Source of the DNA: Enterobacteriaceae bacterium UBA7338
Lineage (GTDB): Bacteria; Pseudomonadota; Gammaproteobacteria; Enterobacterales; Enterobacteriaceae
Assembly (NCBI GenBank): GCA_002480085.1
Contig: DKPJ01000001.1
Span: 62,001-126,000 of the forward strand
Length of the DNA stretch: 64,000 nucleotides
Direction: 5' to 3'
Shown here: positions 8,342 through 16,864 of the stretch, one piece after another
Position numbering within the stretch: position 1 is the first letter of the stretch
Layout: each line of letters starts with the position of its first letter
Notes under the pieces: model-generated
Databases searched by the model: none
What the model was told of the DNA's origin: nothing
The model's input: only the letters and a program-made list of their open reading frames with translations
Position numbers and translations under genes: made by a program

Positions 8342-10324
8342 TTACGCTCTGAAGCCTGCCTTGTCGTGCTCTACCCCCATCCAGGCCAGCATCCCCTGCG
8401 CCGCGTGCCGCCCTTCCGCCATCGCCGTAACCACCAGATCGGCGCCGCGCACCGCATCGCCCCCGGCGAAAATTTTCTCGTTGCTGGTCTGGTAGCGGTA
8501 GCGGCTCTCAACGCTGGCGGCGATGCGTCCCCAACTATCCATCGTTACGCCGTGCGGCTCCAGCCAGGGCATCGCATGGGGATGAAAGCCAAAGGCCATA
8601 ATCACCGCATCTGCAGGCATGACGAACTCGCTGCCAGCGATAGGCACCGGGCGGCGGCGACCGTTGGCATCCGCCTCCCCCAGCGCGGTGCGCTGCATCC
8701 GCACGCCGCAGACTCTGCCGCTGCCGTCCAGCTCCAGGGTGAGCGGCTGGACGTTAAACTCAAACTCGGCGCCCTCTTCGCGGGCGTTTTTAACCTCTCT
8801 CTTCGAGCCGGGCATATTGGCCTCGTCGCGGCGGTAGGCGCAGGTCACCCGGCTCGCCCCATGACGTAACGCAGTACGCACGCAGTCCATCGCCGTATCG
8901 CCGCCGCCCAGCACCACGATGTTTAGCCCCTCGGTATTGATATACGGCGCGTCGGCGGTTTCCGGCAGGGACATCAGCTGCTTCGTATTGGCAATCAAAA
9001 ACGGCAGCGCATCATAGACTCCCGGCGCATCCTCGTTAGGCAGGTTGGCTTTCATCGCGCGGTAGGTGCCGACGCCAACAAATACCGCGTCGTAGTCGTT
9101 GAGCAGACTCTCCAGCGCCACGTCTTTGCCCACCTCACAGTTAAGCTCGAAGCGAATGCCCATCCCGGTGAAGATCTCCCGGCGGCGGGCAAGCAGGGAT
9201 TTATCCAGCTTAAAGGCCGGAATGCCGAAGGTCAGCAGGCCGCCAATCTCCGGATGGCGATCGAATACCGTGGCGCTCACGCCATGGCGAGCCAGCACGT
9301 CGGCGCAGGCCAGCCCGGCCGGGCCAGCGCCAATAATCGCCACCCGCTTATTCACCGGTGTGACCTGGCGCAGATCGGGCCGCCAGCCCTGCGCCAGCGC
9401 CTGGTCAGAGATATAACGCTCAATGTTGCCGATGGTCACCGCGCCATAGTCGTCGCGCAGGGTGCAGGCTCCCTCGCAGAGCCGATCCTGCGGGCAGACG
9501 CGGCCGGTGATCTCCGGCAGGCAGTTGGTCTGGTGCGACAGCTCTACCGCAGCAGCAATGTTTCCCGCCTTTACCTGCGCGATCCACTGCGGAATGTGAT
9601 TATGCAGCGGGCAGGTCCACTCGCAGATGCTGTGCTCCCCGCACGTCAGGCAGCGCTGGGCTTCACGCTGCGCCTGGGCGGTACGAAACGGCAGGTAGAT
9701 TTCAGCAAAGTGGTGTTTGCGTGCTTCAGGTGCAAGCGTATCCGGCTCGCCGCGAGCGGGGGTAGCCTGCATCTGTGCGATCTTACGCCGGTCGGGCAGT
9801 ATAGGGACCTCGCTGTGCCACGGGGTGGCCTGCTGGCAGGCGGTACGCAGGCGGCGCGCTTTGACCTGAGCCGCCAGCGTTTCACGGGTTACCAGCCGCA
9901 GCGCATCGGCAGGACAACTTGCTACACAGGCGGGGCCGTCGGGGCGCGTCAGGCAGAGATCGCACTTGTGCGCCGTGGCGTTGACCCGACCCTCCCCCGT
10001 CGGGGTGAGCAGCACCTGCATAGTGCCGAAGGGGCAGGCTACCACGCAGGATTTACAGCCAATACACTTCTGCTGATCGACCTGCACGCTGTCGCTGACC
10101 CGGCTGATTGCGCCGTTGGGACAGCTGCGGGCGCAGGGGGCGGCCTCACAGTGGTGGCAGGCTACCGCCCCGCTCTGCCGCTGATGCTTCACGACGGTAA
10201 TGCGCGGATGAAACTGCGCATTGCTCAAAACATGCTGTTCACCGTTATGCGCCATCACGCAGGCGACTTCACAGGCACGACATCCTATACACTGCTGGCT
10301 ATTCGCCATAACAAAACGATTCAT
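8342..10324 (-). CDS. aegA: AegA, iron-sulfur/FAD oxidoreductase of anaerobic metabolism
   Basis: AegA joins a ferredoxin-like N-terminus to a glutamate-synthase-small-subunit-like flavoprotein. Cysteine clusters CIGCRACEVAC, CHHCEAAPC, CIGCKSCVVAC and CDLC lie within the first 150 residues. A further cluster, CLTCGEHSICEWTC, precedes the FAD motif GAGPAGLACAD and the NAD(P) motif GGGDTAMDCVR. In E. coli the gene is anaerobically expressed and has been linked to formate-dependent uric acid breakdown. The start at 10324 (MNRFVMANSQQ, AAGG upstream) gives 660 residues against 659 in E. coli; an ATG 23 codons upstream is less likely. A degenerate FNR-like sequence at 10433-10446 is too weak to call. 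Confidence 0.95.
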   Translation of the reverse strand: MNRFVMANSQQCIGCRACEVACVMAHNGEQHVLSNAQFHPRITVVKHQRQSGAVACHHCEAAPCARSCPNGAISRVSDSVQVDQQKCIGCKSCVVACPFGTMQVLLTPTGEGRVNATAHKCDLCLTRPDGPACVASCPADALRLVTRETLAAQVKARRLRTACQQATPWHSEVPILPDRRKIAQMQATPARGEPDTLAPEARKHHFAEIYLPFRTAQAQREAQRCLTCGEHSICEWTCPLHNHIPQWIAQVKAGNIAAAVELSHQTNCLPEITGRVCPQDRLCEGACTLRDDYGAVTIGNIERYISDQALAQGWRPDLRQVTPVNKRVAIIGAGPAGLACADVLARHGVSATVFDRHPEIGGLLTFGIPAFKLDKSLLARRREIFTGMGIRFELNCEVGKDVALESLLNDYDAVFVGVGTYRAMKANLPNEDAPGVYDALPFLIANTKQLMSLPETADAPYINTEGLNIVVLGGGDTAMDCVRTALRHGASRVTCAYRRDEANMPGSKREVKNAREEGAEFEFNVQPLTLELDGSGRVCGVRMQRTALGEADANGRRRPVPIAGSEFVMPADAVIMAFGFHPHAMPWLEPHGVTMDSWGRIAASVESRYRYQTSNEKIFAGGDAVRGADLVVTAMAEGRHAAQGMLAWMGVEHDKAGFRA

Positions 10325-10496
10325 GGCAACCTTCTTGTCTGGTTCAGTAAACCTTATGTTTCTCTGTTTACCGACGTCGTCAAAGAGAGGCAATGTCCAT
10401 ATGCCCAGGATGGTTATCTTTCCGATATGTTCCTGTGCCAGATCAATTTATTTCCCCTGGGTCATCATGCGGCGTGATAATTTACACTTTCTCCTT

Positions 10497-10514
10497 TTTT
10501 TCTCCACGTTTAGT
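10497..10514 (+). promoter_or_regulatory. Probable BaeR box upstream of acrD
   Basis: The stretch TTTTTCTCCACGTTTAGT matches the first ten positions of the BaeR consensus (TTTTTCTCCATDATTGGC) exactly and diverges in the second half. It lies about 72 bp before the acrD ATG. BaeSR is an envelope-stress two-component system known to activate acrD in E. coli and Salmonella, so sequence and context agree. Confidence 0.55.
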
Positions 10515-10586
10515 CAGGCGATTGCCGCTAAAGTGGGATGAAGCAATGTTGAGTAATAAAGCACAATAAAAGAGGTCTCACTTCTG

Positions 10587-13500
10587 ATGGCGAATTTCTT
10601 TATCGATCGCCCAATTTTCGCCTGGGTGTTAGCTATCATTTTGTGCCTCACCGGCACGCTGGCCATTCTTTCGCTGCCCGTCGAGCAGTATCCCGATCTG
10701 GCCCCGCCCAACGTGCGGATCACGGCCAACTATCCCGGTGCCTCCGCACAAACGCTGGAGAATACCGTTACCCAGGTTATTGAGCAGAACATGACCGGGC
10801 TGGATAACCTGATGTACATGTCCTCACAGAGCAGCGGCACCGGACAGGCGACGGTGACCCTCAGCTTTACGGCAGGTACCGATCCCGATGAGGCGGTGCA
10901 GCAGGTGCAAAACCAGCTTCAGTCGGCAATGCGCAAGCTGCCTCAGGCGGTGCAGAACCAGGGCGTAACGGTACGCAAAACTGGCGATACCAATATCCTG
11001 ACCATCGCCTTCGTCTCTACGGACGGCTCGATGGATAAGCAGGATATTGCCGACTATGTCGCGAGTAACATTCAGGATCCCCTTAGCCGGGTTAACGGCG
11101 TCGGCGACATCGATGCCTATGGCTCGCAATATTCGATGCGCATCTGGCTCGACCCGGCCCGCCTGAACAGCGTCCAGCTGACGGCAAAGGACGTAACCGA
11201 CGCCATTGAGGCGCAGAACGCGCAGATCGCCGTTGGCCAGCTGGGCGGCACCCCGTCGGTGGACAAGCAGGCGCTGAACGCCACCATCAACGCCCAGTCG
11301 CTATTAGAAACGCCGGAGCAGTTTCGCAACATCACCCTGCGGGTTAACCAGGACGGCTCTGAGGTGCGCCTCGGCGACGTCGCGCAGGTGGAGATGGGGG
11401 CGGAGAAGTATGACTACCTGAGCCGCTTCAACGGCAAGCCGGCCTCGGGTCTCGGCGTTAAGCTGGCCTCCGGGGCTAACGAGATGGAGACGGCGGATCT
11501 GGTGCTCAACCGGCTCGACGAGCTGTCGCACTTCTTCCCCCACGGTCTGGAGTACAAGGTGGCCTACGAGACCACCTCCTTCGTTAAGGCCTCGATTATC
11601 GACGTGGTGAAAACCCTGCTGGAGGCCATCGCGCTGGTCTTCCTGGTGATGTACCTCTTTCTGCAAAACTTTCGCGCCACGCTTATTCCGACCATTGCCG
11701 TGCCGGTGGTGCTGCTCGGCACCTTTGCCGTGCTCTACGCCTTCGGCTACAGCATCAATACCCTGACCATGTTCGCCATGGTGCTCGCTATCGGCCTGCT
11801 GGTGGACGACGCCATCGTGGTGGTAGAGAACGTCGAGCGCATCATGAGCGAGGAGGGTCTCTCCCCGCGCCAGGCCACGCGCAAGTCGATGGGACAGATT
11901 CAGGGGGCGCTGGTGGGGATCGCGATGGTGCTGTCGGCGGTGTTTGTGCCGATGGCCTTCTTCGGCGGCACCACCGGGGCGATCTATCGTCAGTTTTCGA
12001 TCACTATCGTGGCGGCGATGGTGCTATCGGTGCTGGTGGCGATGATCCTTACTCCGGCGCTCTGCGCGACCCTGCTTAAGCCAGTACACAAAGGAGAGCA
12101 GCATGGGCAGACGGGCTTTTTCGGCTGGTTTAACCGCATGTTTAACCGCAGCGCGGCGCGCTATGAGTCCGGCGTCGCTAAAATCCTCCACCGCAGCCTG
12201 CGCTGGATGCTGATCTACGCCCTGCTGCTCGGCGGCATGGTATTTCTCTTCCTGCGCCTGCCGACCTCGTTTCTGCCGCAGGAGGATCGCGGCATGTTTA
12301 CCACCTCGGTGCAGCTGCCCAGCGGCGCCACTCAGCAGCAGACGCTGAAGGTGGTGGAGAAGGTAGAGAATTACTTCTCGACCCACGAGAAAGATAACGT
12401 CATGTCGGTCTTCGCCACCATCGGCTCCGGGCCGGGCGGCAACGGCCAGAACGTGGCCCGCATGTTTGTCCGCCTGAAGGATTGGGACGAGCGCGATCCG
12501 ACCACCGGCAGCTCCTTCGCTATTATCGACCGTGCTACGAAGGCGTTTCGCGATATCAACGAGGCGCGGGTCTATGCCAGCAGCCCGCCAGCTATCAGCG
12601 GCCTCGGCAGCTCCGCCGGATTTGATATGGAGCTACAGGATCACGCTGGAGCCGGACATGACGCCCTGATGGCCGCCCGCGACAGGCTGCTGGAGCTGGC
12701 CGGGCGCGATCCATCCCTCGCCCGCGTACGCCATAACGGCCTGGACGACAGCCCGCAGCTGCAGATCGATATCGATCAGCACAAAGCCCAGGCGCTCGGC
12801 GTCTCTATCGACGATATCAACGACACGCTGCAAACCGCGTGGGGCTCCAGCTACGTGAATGACTTTATGGATCGCGGACGCGTGAAGAAGGTCTACGTCC
12901 AGGCGGCGGCGAAATATCGCATGCTGCCGGATGACATCAACCTGTGGTACGTGCGCAACAGCGCGGGGGGGATGGTGCCCTTCTCCGCCTTCGCCACCTC
13001 CCGCTGGGAGACCGGCTCTCCACGACTGGAGCGCTACAACGGCTACTCCGCCCTGGAAATCGTCGGTGAGGCCGCTACCGGCGTGAGTACCGGCACCGCC
13101 ATGGATATCATGGAAAACCTGGTGAGCCAGCTGCCCGGCAGCTTTGGCCTCGAGTGGACCGCCATGTCCTATCAGGAGCGGCTCTCCGGTGCACAGGCCC
13201 CGGCGCTGTATGCTATCTCGCTGCTGGTGGTCTTCCTCTGCCTGGCGGCGCTCTATGAGAGCTGGTCGGTGCCCTTTTCGGTCATGCTGGTGGTGCCGCT
13301 CGGGGTGATCGGGGCGCTGCTGGCGACCTGGATGCGCGGCCTGGAGAACGACGTCTACTTCCAGGTGGGGCTGCTTACCGTCATCGGGCTATCGGCGAAA
13401 AACGCCATTCTGATCGTCGAGTTTGCCAACGAGATGAATGCCAAAGGCCAGGATCTGCTTTCGGCCACGCTGCACGCCTGCCACCAGCGCCTGCGGCCGA

Positions 13501-13703
13501 TCCTGATGACCTCGCTGGCCTTTATCTTTGGCGTCCTGCCGATGGCCACCAGCAGCGGCGCTGGCTCCGGCAGCCAGCACGCGGTGGGAACCGGGGTAAT
13601 GGGCGGGATGATCTCCGCCACCGTATTGGCGATTTTCTTTGTGCCGCTCTTCTTTGTGCTGGTGCGCCAGCGTTTCCCGCTTAAAGAGCGTCAGGAAGAT
13701 TGA
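10587..13703 (+). CDS. acrD: Aminoglycoside/multidrug RND efflux pump AcrD
   Basis: AcrD is an inner-membrane proton-driven RND pump that works with AcrA and TolC and exports aminoglycosides and other hydrophilic drugs. The 1038 residues agree with the family (1037 in E. coli). The N-terminus MANFFIDRPIFAWVLAI is the first transmembrane segment. The proton-relay aspartates are Asp407 and Asp408 in GLLVDDAIVVVENV, and the partner lysine is about residue 938 in SAKNAILIVEF. AcrD rather than AcrB is inferred from position near aegA, dapE and ypfM and from the BaeR-like box. narQ, present between aegA and acrD in E. coli, is missing here. Confidence 0.95.
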   Translation: MANFFIDRPIFAWVLAIILCLTGTLAILSLPVEQYPDLAPPNVRITANYPGASAQTLENTVTQVIEQNMTGLDNLMYMSSQSSGTGQATVTLSFTAGTDPDEAVQQVQNQLQSAMRKLPQAVQNQGVTVRKTGDTNILTIAFVSTDGSMDKQDIADYVASNIQDPLSRVNGVGDIDAYGSQYSMRIWLDPARLNSVQLTAKDVTDAIEAQNAQIAVGQLGGTPSVDKQALNATINAQSLLETPEQFRNITLRVNQDGSEVRLGDVAQVEMGAEKYDYLSRFNGKPASGLGVKLASGANEMETADLVLNRLDELSHFFPHGLEYKVAYETTSFVKASIIDVVKTLLEAIALVFLVMYLFLQNFRATLIPTIAVPVVLLGTFAVLYAFGYSINTLTMFAMVLAIGLLVDDAIVVVENVERIMSEEGLSPRQATRKSMGQIQGALVGIAMVLSAVFVPMAFFGGTTGAIYRQFSITIVAAMVLSVLVAMILTPALCATLLKPVHKGEQHGQTGFFGWFNRMFNRSAARYESGVAKILHRSLRWMLIYALLLGGMVFLFLRLPTSFLPQEDRGMFTTSVQLPSGATQQQTLKVVEKVENYFSTHEKDNVMSVFATIGSGPGGNGQNVARMFVRLKDWDERDPTTGSSFAIIDRATKAFRDINEARVYASSPPAISGLGSSAGFDMELQDHAGAGHDALMAARDRLLELAGRDPSLARVRHNGLDDSPQLQIDIDQHKAQALGVSIDDINDTLQTAWGSSYVNDFMDRGRVKKVYVQAAAKYRMLPDDINLWYVRNSAGGMVPFSAFATSRWETGSPRLERYNGYSALEIVGEAATGVSTGTAMDIMENLVSQLPGSFGLEWTAMSYQERLSGAQAPALYAISLLVVFLCLAALYESWSVPFSVMLVVPLGVIGALLATWMRGLENDVYFQVGLLTVIGLSAKNAILIVEFANEMNAKGQDLLSATLHACHQRLRPILMTSLAFIFGVLPMATSSGAGSGSQHAVGTGVMGGMISATVLAIFFVPLFFVLVRQRFPLKERQED

Positions 13704-13712
13704 ACAATAAAA

Positions 13713-13736
13713 AAGGCGGCCTGTGAGGGCCGCCTT
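13713..13736 (+). terminator. Rho-independent terminator after acrD
   Basis: Perfect 9-bp stem AAGGCGGCC / GGCCGCCTT with a 6-base loop (TGTGAG), ten bases after the acrD stop. A-rich on the left and only weakly T-rich on the right, so it may also serve the ypfM transcript arriving from the other side. Confidence 0.8.
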
Positions 13737-13801
13737 ACTTATGCGTGATATTGTTCACGCTTCTTTTATTTTAGTGCTTCTTTCTTAGTGCGTATCCGGA
13801 A

Positions 13802-13861
13802 TTATTTACGAAGCATACCTTCGATAAAGTCTTTCCAGTTCCCCAGTTCATGCTCAATCAT
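13802..13861 (-). CDS. ypfM: YpfM, 19-residue small protein
   Basis: A 20-codon frame (ATG at 13861, TAA at 13802-13804) encodes MIEHELGNWKDFIEGMLRK. It differs from the remembered E. coli YpfM at a single residue (His for Arg at position 4), in the same place downstream of acrD. A GAGG ribosome site precedes the ATG by about 6 bases. Expression of YpfM has been shown in E. coli, but its function is not known. The peptide could form one amphipathic helix. Conservation of such a short peptide with its spacing and ribosome site is what supports it as a gene. Confidence 0.9.
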   Translation of the reverse strand: MIEHELGNWKDFIEGMLRK

Positions 13862-14313
13862 AACAACCTCATCTAATTATTATGGGTATTCTACAAAAAA
13901 CCGCCATTGCTGTGAAGAGACGCTAAATCAATTGCTATGATTGGCTACCTCCGCATTATTTGTTTGGCTTGAATACACTATGGCGCAGCGGCCTGTAAGA
14001 TAATGTGACATATAGCAACATTCCTAAAAGTGGGCAGCGAAACGTTTCGCGGGCGTGACGTACCTCGCAACCTTGCGCTTTCCTCACCGTCTTCGAGCGG
14101 AAGGGATTTTCGGATATTCCCTGGGCATATATTGCGCAACAGTCGCTCCTATTAATGCACAATTATATTAATCATTGCCTGCTTATTATTTCCTGGCGAC
14201 GCGTTGAATTGTGCAAAATAGATCATTAACAAACGCAAACTTAAACAAACTGCTTCACCATCATGGCGAATCAGGTAATACTTTGCCTCTCAGCATTAAC
14301 AAGGTGAAATTTT
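13862..14313. other. 452-bp region without a recognisable gene (ypfM-yffB)
   Basis: This should contain the ypfM promoter (left-going) and the yffB-dapE promoter (right-going). The right-hand part (14140-14310) is AT-rich. Only one strong structural feature was found, the 14-bp palindrome at 14037-14050. No convincing reading frame or RNA gene was seen. Confidence 0.5.
14037..14050. promoter_or_regulatory. Perfect palindrome GCGAAACGTTTCGC, LacI/GalR-type operator candidate
   Basis: A 14-bp perfect palindrome centred on CG, of the type bound by LacI/GalR-family regulators. It resembles the Cra (FruR) core TGAAACGTTTCA with both outer T/A positions changed, and the PurR core less well. It lies 176 bp before ypfM's start and 263 bp before yffB. 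No regulator gene of this family lies in the window. Confidence 0.35.
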
Positions 14314-14694
14314 ATGAACGACTTTGCGTCTGCGTCTCTGCCGGTGATGTACGGCATCAAGAACTGCGACACCGTTAAGAAAGCCCGCCGCTGGCTCGAT
14401 GAGCAGCAGATAGCCTACCGCTTCCATGACTACCGGGCCGACGGGCTGGATGCTGACATGCTGCAACGCTTTATTGCCGAGCTGGGATGGGAAGCATTGC
14501 TGAACACGCGCGGCACAACCTGGCGTAAACTGGACGAAACGCGGCGGGAAAGTATCCAGAATGCCCCCGCGGCGGCAGAGTTGATGCTTGAAATGCCTGC
14601 AATTATCAAACGCCCATTGCTCTGCGCGCCCGGTAAGCCTATGCTGCTGGGTTTCAAAGAAACCAGCTACGAGCACTATTTTAACGAGGTGTAG
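14314..14694 (+). CDS. yffB: YffB, ArsC/Spx-family thioredoxin-fold protein
   Basis: The 126 residues belong to the arsenate reductase/Spx fold family. YGIKNCDTVKKARRWL near the N-terminus holds the single family cysteine, and the EMPAIIKRPLL and PGKPMLLGF blocks are typical of YffB. The arsenate-reductase CX5R loop is not intact, so real arsenate reduction is doubtful; in E. coli the substrate is unknown. The ATG at 14314 has AAGGTG upstream and gives a short N-terminal extension compared with the 118-residue E. coli protein. dapE starts 3 bp after the stop, so the two are coupled. Confidence 0.9.
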   Translation: MNDFASASLPVMYGIKNCDTVKKARRWLDEQQIAYRFHDYRADGLDADMLQRFIAELGWEALLNTRGTTWRKLDETRRESIQNAPAAAELMLEMPAIIKRPLLCAPGKPMLLGFKETSYEHYFNEV

Positions 14695-14697
14695 TCT

Positions 14698-15825
14698 ATG
14701 TCATGCCCGGTTATTGAGCTGACCCAACAGCTTATTCGCCGCCCTTCTCTCAGTCCCGACGATGCAGGATGCCAGGCGCTAATGATTGAACGCCTGCGCG
14801 CCATCGGCTTTACCGTTGAACGGATGGATTTTGGCGACACGCAAAACTTCTGGGCATGGCGCGGCCAGGGCGAGACGCTGGCATTTGCTGGTCATACCGA
14901 CGTGGTTCCCGCTGGCGACGTTGACCGCTGGATCAATCCACCGTTTGAACCCACCATTCGCGACGGCATGCTGTTTGGTCGCGGCGCGGCCGACATGAAA
15001 GGCTCCCTGGCGGCGATGGTCGTTGCCGCCGAGCGTTTCGTGGCCCAGCATCCAAATCATAGGGGTCGCCTGGCCTTTCTGATCACCTCCGACGAAGAGG
15101 CCAGCGCCACGCACGGTACGGTGAAGGTCGTGGAGGCGCTGATGGCGCGTAACGAGCGCCTCGACTACTGCCTGGTGGGCGAACCCTCCAGTACCGAAGT
15201 GGTGGGCGACGTAGTGAAGAACGGGCGTCGCGGATCGATGACCTGTAACCTGACCATTCACGGCGTGCAGGGCCACGTGGCCTATCCGCATCTGGCGGAC
15301 AACCCGGTGCACCGCGCCGCCCCGATGCTCAACGAGCTGGTGGCCATCGAGTGGGATCGGGGTAACGAATTTTTCCCGCCGACCAGCATGCAGATCGCCA
15401 ATATTCAGGCCGGTACCGGCAGCAACAACGTCATCCCCGGCGACCTGTGGGTGCAGTTTAACTTCCGCTTCAGCACCGAGCTTACCGACGAGGCGATCAA
15501 AGCCCGCGTCGCGGCGCTGCTGGAGAAGTATCAGCTGCGCTACAGCGTTGACTGGTGGATCTCCGGCCAGCCGTTCCTCACCTCGCGCGGCAAGCTGGTG
15601 GATGCGGTGGTGAAGTCGATTGCGCACTATAATGAGATTGAACCGCAGCTGTTAACCACGGGCGGCACCTCGGACGGGCGCTTTATCGCGCGGATGGGGG
15701 CGCAGGTGGTAGAGCTTGGGCCGGTAAATGCGACCATTCATAAAATCAACGAATGCGTAAACGCCGCCGACCTGCAGCTGCTGGCCCGTATGTATCAACG
15801 TATTATGGAACAGCTGGTTGCATAA
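14698..15825 (+). CDS. dapE: Succinyl-diaminopimelate desuccinylase DapE
   Basis: DapE hydrolyses N-succinyl-L,L-2,6-diaminopimelate, a step towards lysine and the meso-diaminopimelate of peptidoglycan. The 375 residues match E. coli. The di-zinc ligands are visible: His66 in FAGHTDVV, Asp in GRGAADMKG near 99, the glutamates of TSDEEASATHG near 133, Glu in LVGEPSS near 162, and His in ATIHKINE near 348. It follows yffB closely and is followed by ypfN. dapA, another gene of the pathway, lies 6 kb away in the same window. Confidence 0.97.
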   Translation: MSCPVIELTQQLIRRPSLSPDDAGCQALMIERLRAIGFTVERMDFGDTQNFWAWRGQGETLAFAGHTDVVPAGDVDRWINPPFEPTIRDGMLFGRGAADMKGSLAAMVVAAERFVAQHPNHRGRLAFLITSDEEASATHGTVKVVEALMARNERLDYCLVGEPSSTEVVGDVVKNGRRGSMTCNLTIHGVQGHVAYPHLADNPVHRAAPMLNELVAIEWDRGNEFFPPTSMQIANIQAGTGSNNVIPGDLWVQFNFRFSTELTDEAIKARVAALLEKYQLRYSVDWWISGQPFLTSRGKLVDAVVKSIAHYNEIEPQLLTTGGTSDGRFIARMGAQVVELGPVNATIHKINECVNAADLQLLARMYQRIMEQLVA

Positions 15826-15851
15826 TCGCGTTTCTGAATGAGGATATGAGC

Positions 15852-16040
15852 ATGGAATGGCTGGCTAAATACTGGTGGATTCTGTTACTGGTTTTCCTGG
15901 TGGGCGTGCTGCTGAACGTCATTAAAGACCTCAAGCGCGTCGATCATAAGAAATTTCTCGCCAACAAGCCCGATCTACCCCCGCATCGCGACTTTAACGA
16001 TAAGTGGGACGACGAAGACGACTGGCCCAAGAAAAAATAA
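15852..16040 (+). CDS. ypfN: YpfN, small inner-membrane protein (UPF0370)
   Basis: The 62-residue protein has one transmembrane helix near the start (WLAKYWWILLLVFLVGVLL) and a charged cytoplasmic tail ending DDEDDWPKKK. It matches E. coli YpfN (66 residues), which has a slightly longer lysine-rich end. The ATG at 15852 is preferred over the one two codons earlier because the GAGG at 15840-15843 has 8-base spacing to it. It follows dapE by 26 bp and is probably in the same transcript. Function is not known. Confidence 0.88.
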   Translation: MEWLAKYWWILLLVFLVGVLLNVIKDLKRVDHKKFLANKPDLPPHRDFNDKWDDEDDWPKKK

Positions 16041-16054
16041 TTGGTTGGGGTTAT

Positions 16055-16084
16055 GCCGGGCGGCGCTTCGCTTGCCCGGCCTAC
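16055..16084 (+). repeat. REP-type palindromic element
   Basis: GCCGGGC (16055-16061) pairs with GCCCGGC (16074-16080), followed by CTAC, the typical layout of enterobacterial REP sequences. It sits between the convergent ends of ypfN and ypfH. Related elements are at 23863-23887, 26948-26976 and 41649-41677. Confidence 0.85.
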
Positions 16085-16088
16085 AAAT

Positions 16089-16787
16089 CTACATAAATTC
16101 AACGATATCGTCGTCGTTGAATTTCCCGCCGCTTAGCGCCTCATCAAAATAGTGCTTCGGCACGGTATAGCTCAAACGATCAAGCGCCAGCTGCATACTC
16201 TCCTGGCTAATGCCGTGACCCAGATCGTCAACGATATCCAGCGTCACATCGCCCCCGGCCAGTAACAGCGCCTCCTGAGCAGCTACAGCGTGCGTCAGCT
16301 CAATCACCCGATCCTCACCGCCGTGGATCAGGTGGATAGTCACCGCCGCGCCGATGGTCGTCGGCAGGCTGGCGAAGCGGCCATTAAAAGCAATCACCCG
16401 CGACGCCAGATCCGGCTGGGCTTTGACCCCCTCCAGCGACATGATCGCCCCCTGCGAGAAGCCGATCAGCGCCGTGGCCTGCGGTCCCAGCCCGCTTTCG
16501 CGTTGCCAATAGCGTACGGTCTCGATAAAGGTGGGCATAATGGCGTCAACGCGCGCCTGGCGGTTCTCCTCCGTTACGCCCTCTACGGAGAACCACTGCC
16601 GCGCCGGAGGCGGGCCACAGGGTTCAGCCCCACCAACGCTGACGATCAGCGCGTCCGGAAAGCGAGCGGCAAAGCCGGTGCCGACCTGCCCCATCGCTAC
16701 TGGATTATCACCGACGCCATGAAACAGCAGCAGCAGCTGGCTGGCGGGTTTGTCCGGGCGTTGTACTACATGATAGTCATGTTCCAT
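16089..16787 (-). CDS. ypfH: YpfH, alpha/beta-hydrolase esterase
   Basis: A 232-residue phospholipase/carboxylesterase-family hydrolase, the same length as E. coli YpfH. The oxyanion strand LLLFHGVGDNP, the nucleophile elbow GFSQGA, the acid in HGGEDRVIE and the histidine in DDLGHGIS form a complete catalytic triad. E. coli YpfH has esterase activity on short test substrates; the natural substrate is unknown. The start at 16787 has AAGGAG at good spacing. An ATG 20 codons upstream is less likely. It lies downstream of tmcA on the same strand. Confidence 0.9.
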   Translation of the reverse strand: MEHDYHVVQRPDKPASQLLLLFHGVGDNPVAMGQVGTGFAARFPDALIVSVGGAEPCGPPPARQWFSVEGVTEENRQARVDAIMPTFIETVRYWQRESGLGPQATALIGFSQGAIMSLEGVKAQPDLASRVIAFNGRFASLPTTIGAAVTIHLIHGGEDRVIELTHAVAAQEALLLAGGDVTLDIVDDLGHGISQESMQLALDRLSYTVPKHYFDEALSGGKFNDDDIVEFM

Positions 16788-16864
16788 GGCGGTCTCCTTA
16801 TAGCGTTGAGGTAAGTTTACGCCGTGCATCGGCGATGACCATGCCATTTAACTGAATGAGATTG

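Noticed and set aside
10433..10446. FNR-like sequence upstream of aegA (TTGAT-N4-CACAG on the minus strand)
   Set aside because: Only one half-site is good; too degenerate to report as a site.
13956..14162. 68-codon minus-strand frame in the ypfM-yffB gap
   Set aside because: No ribosome site, unusual composition, crosses the palindrome at 14037-14050; no recognised family.
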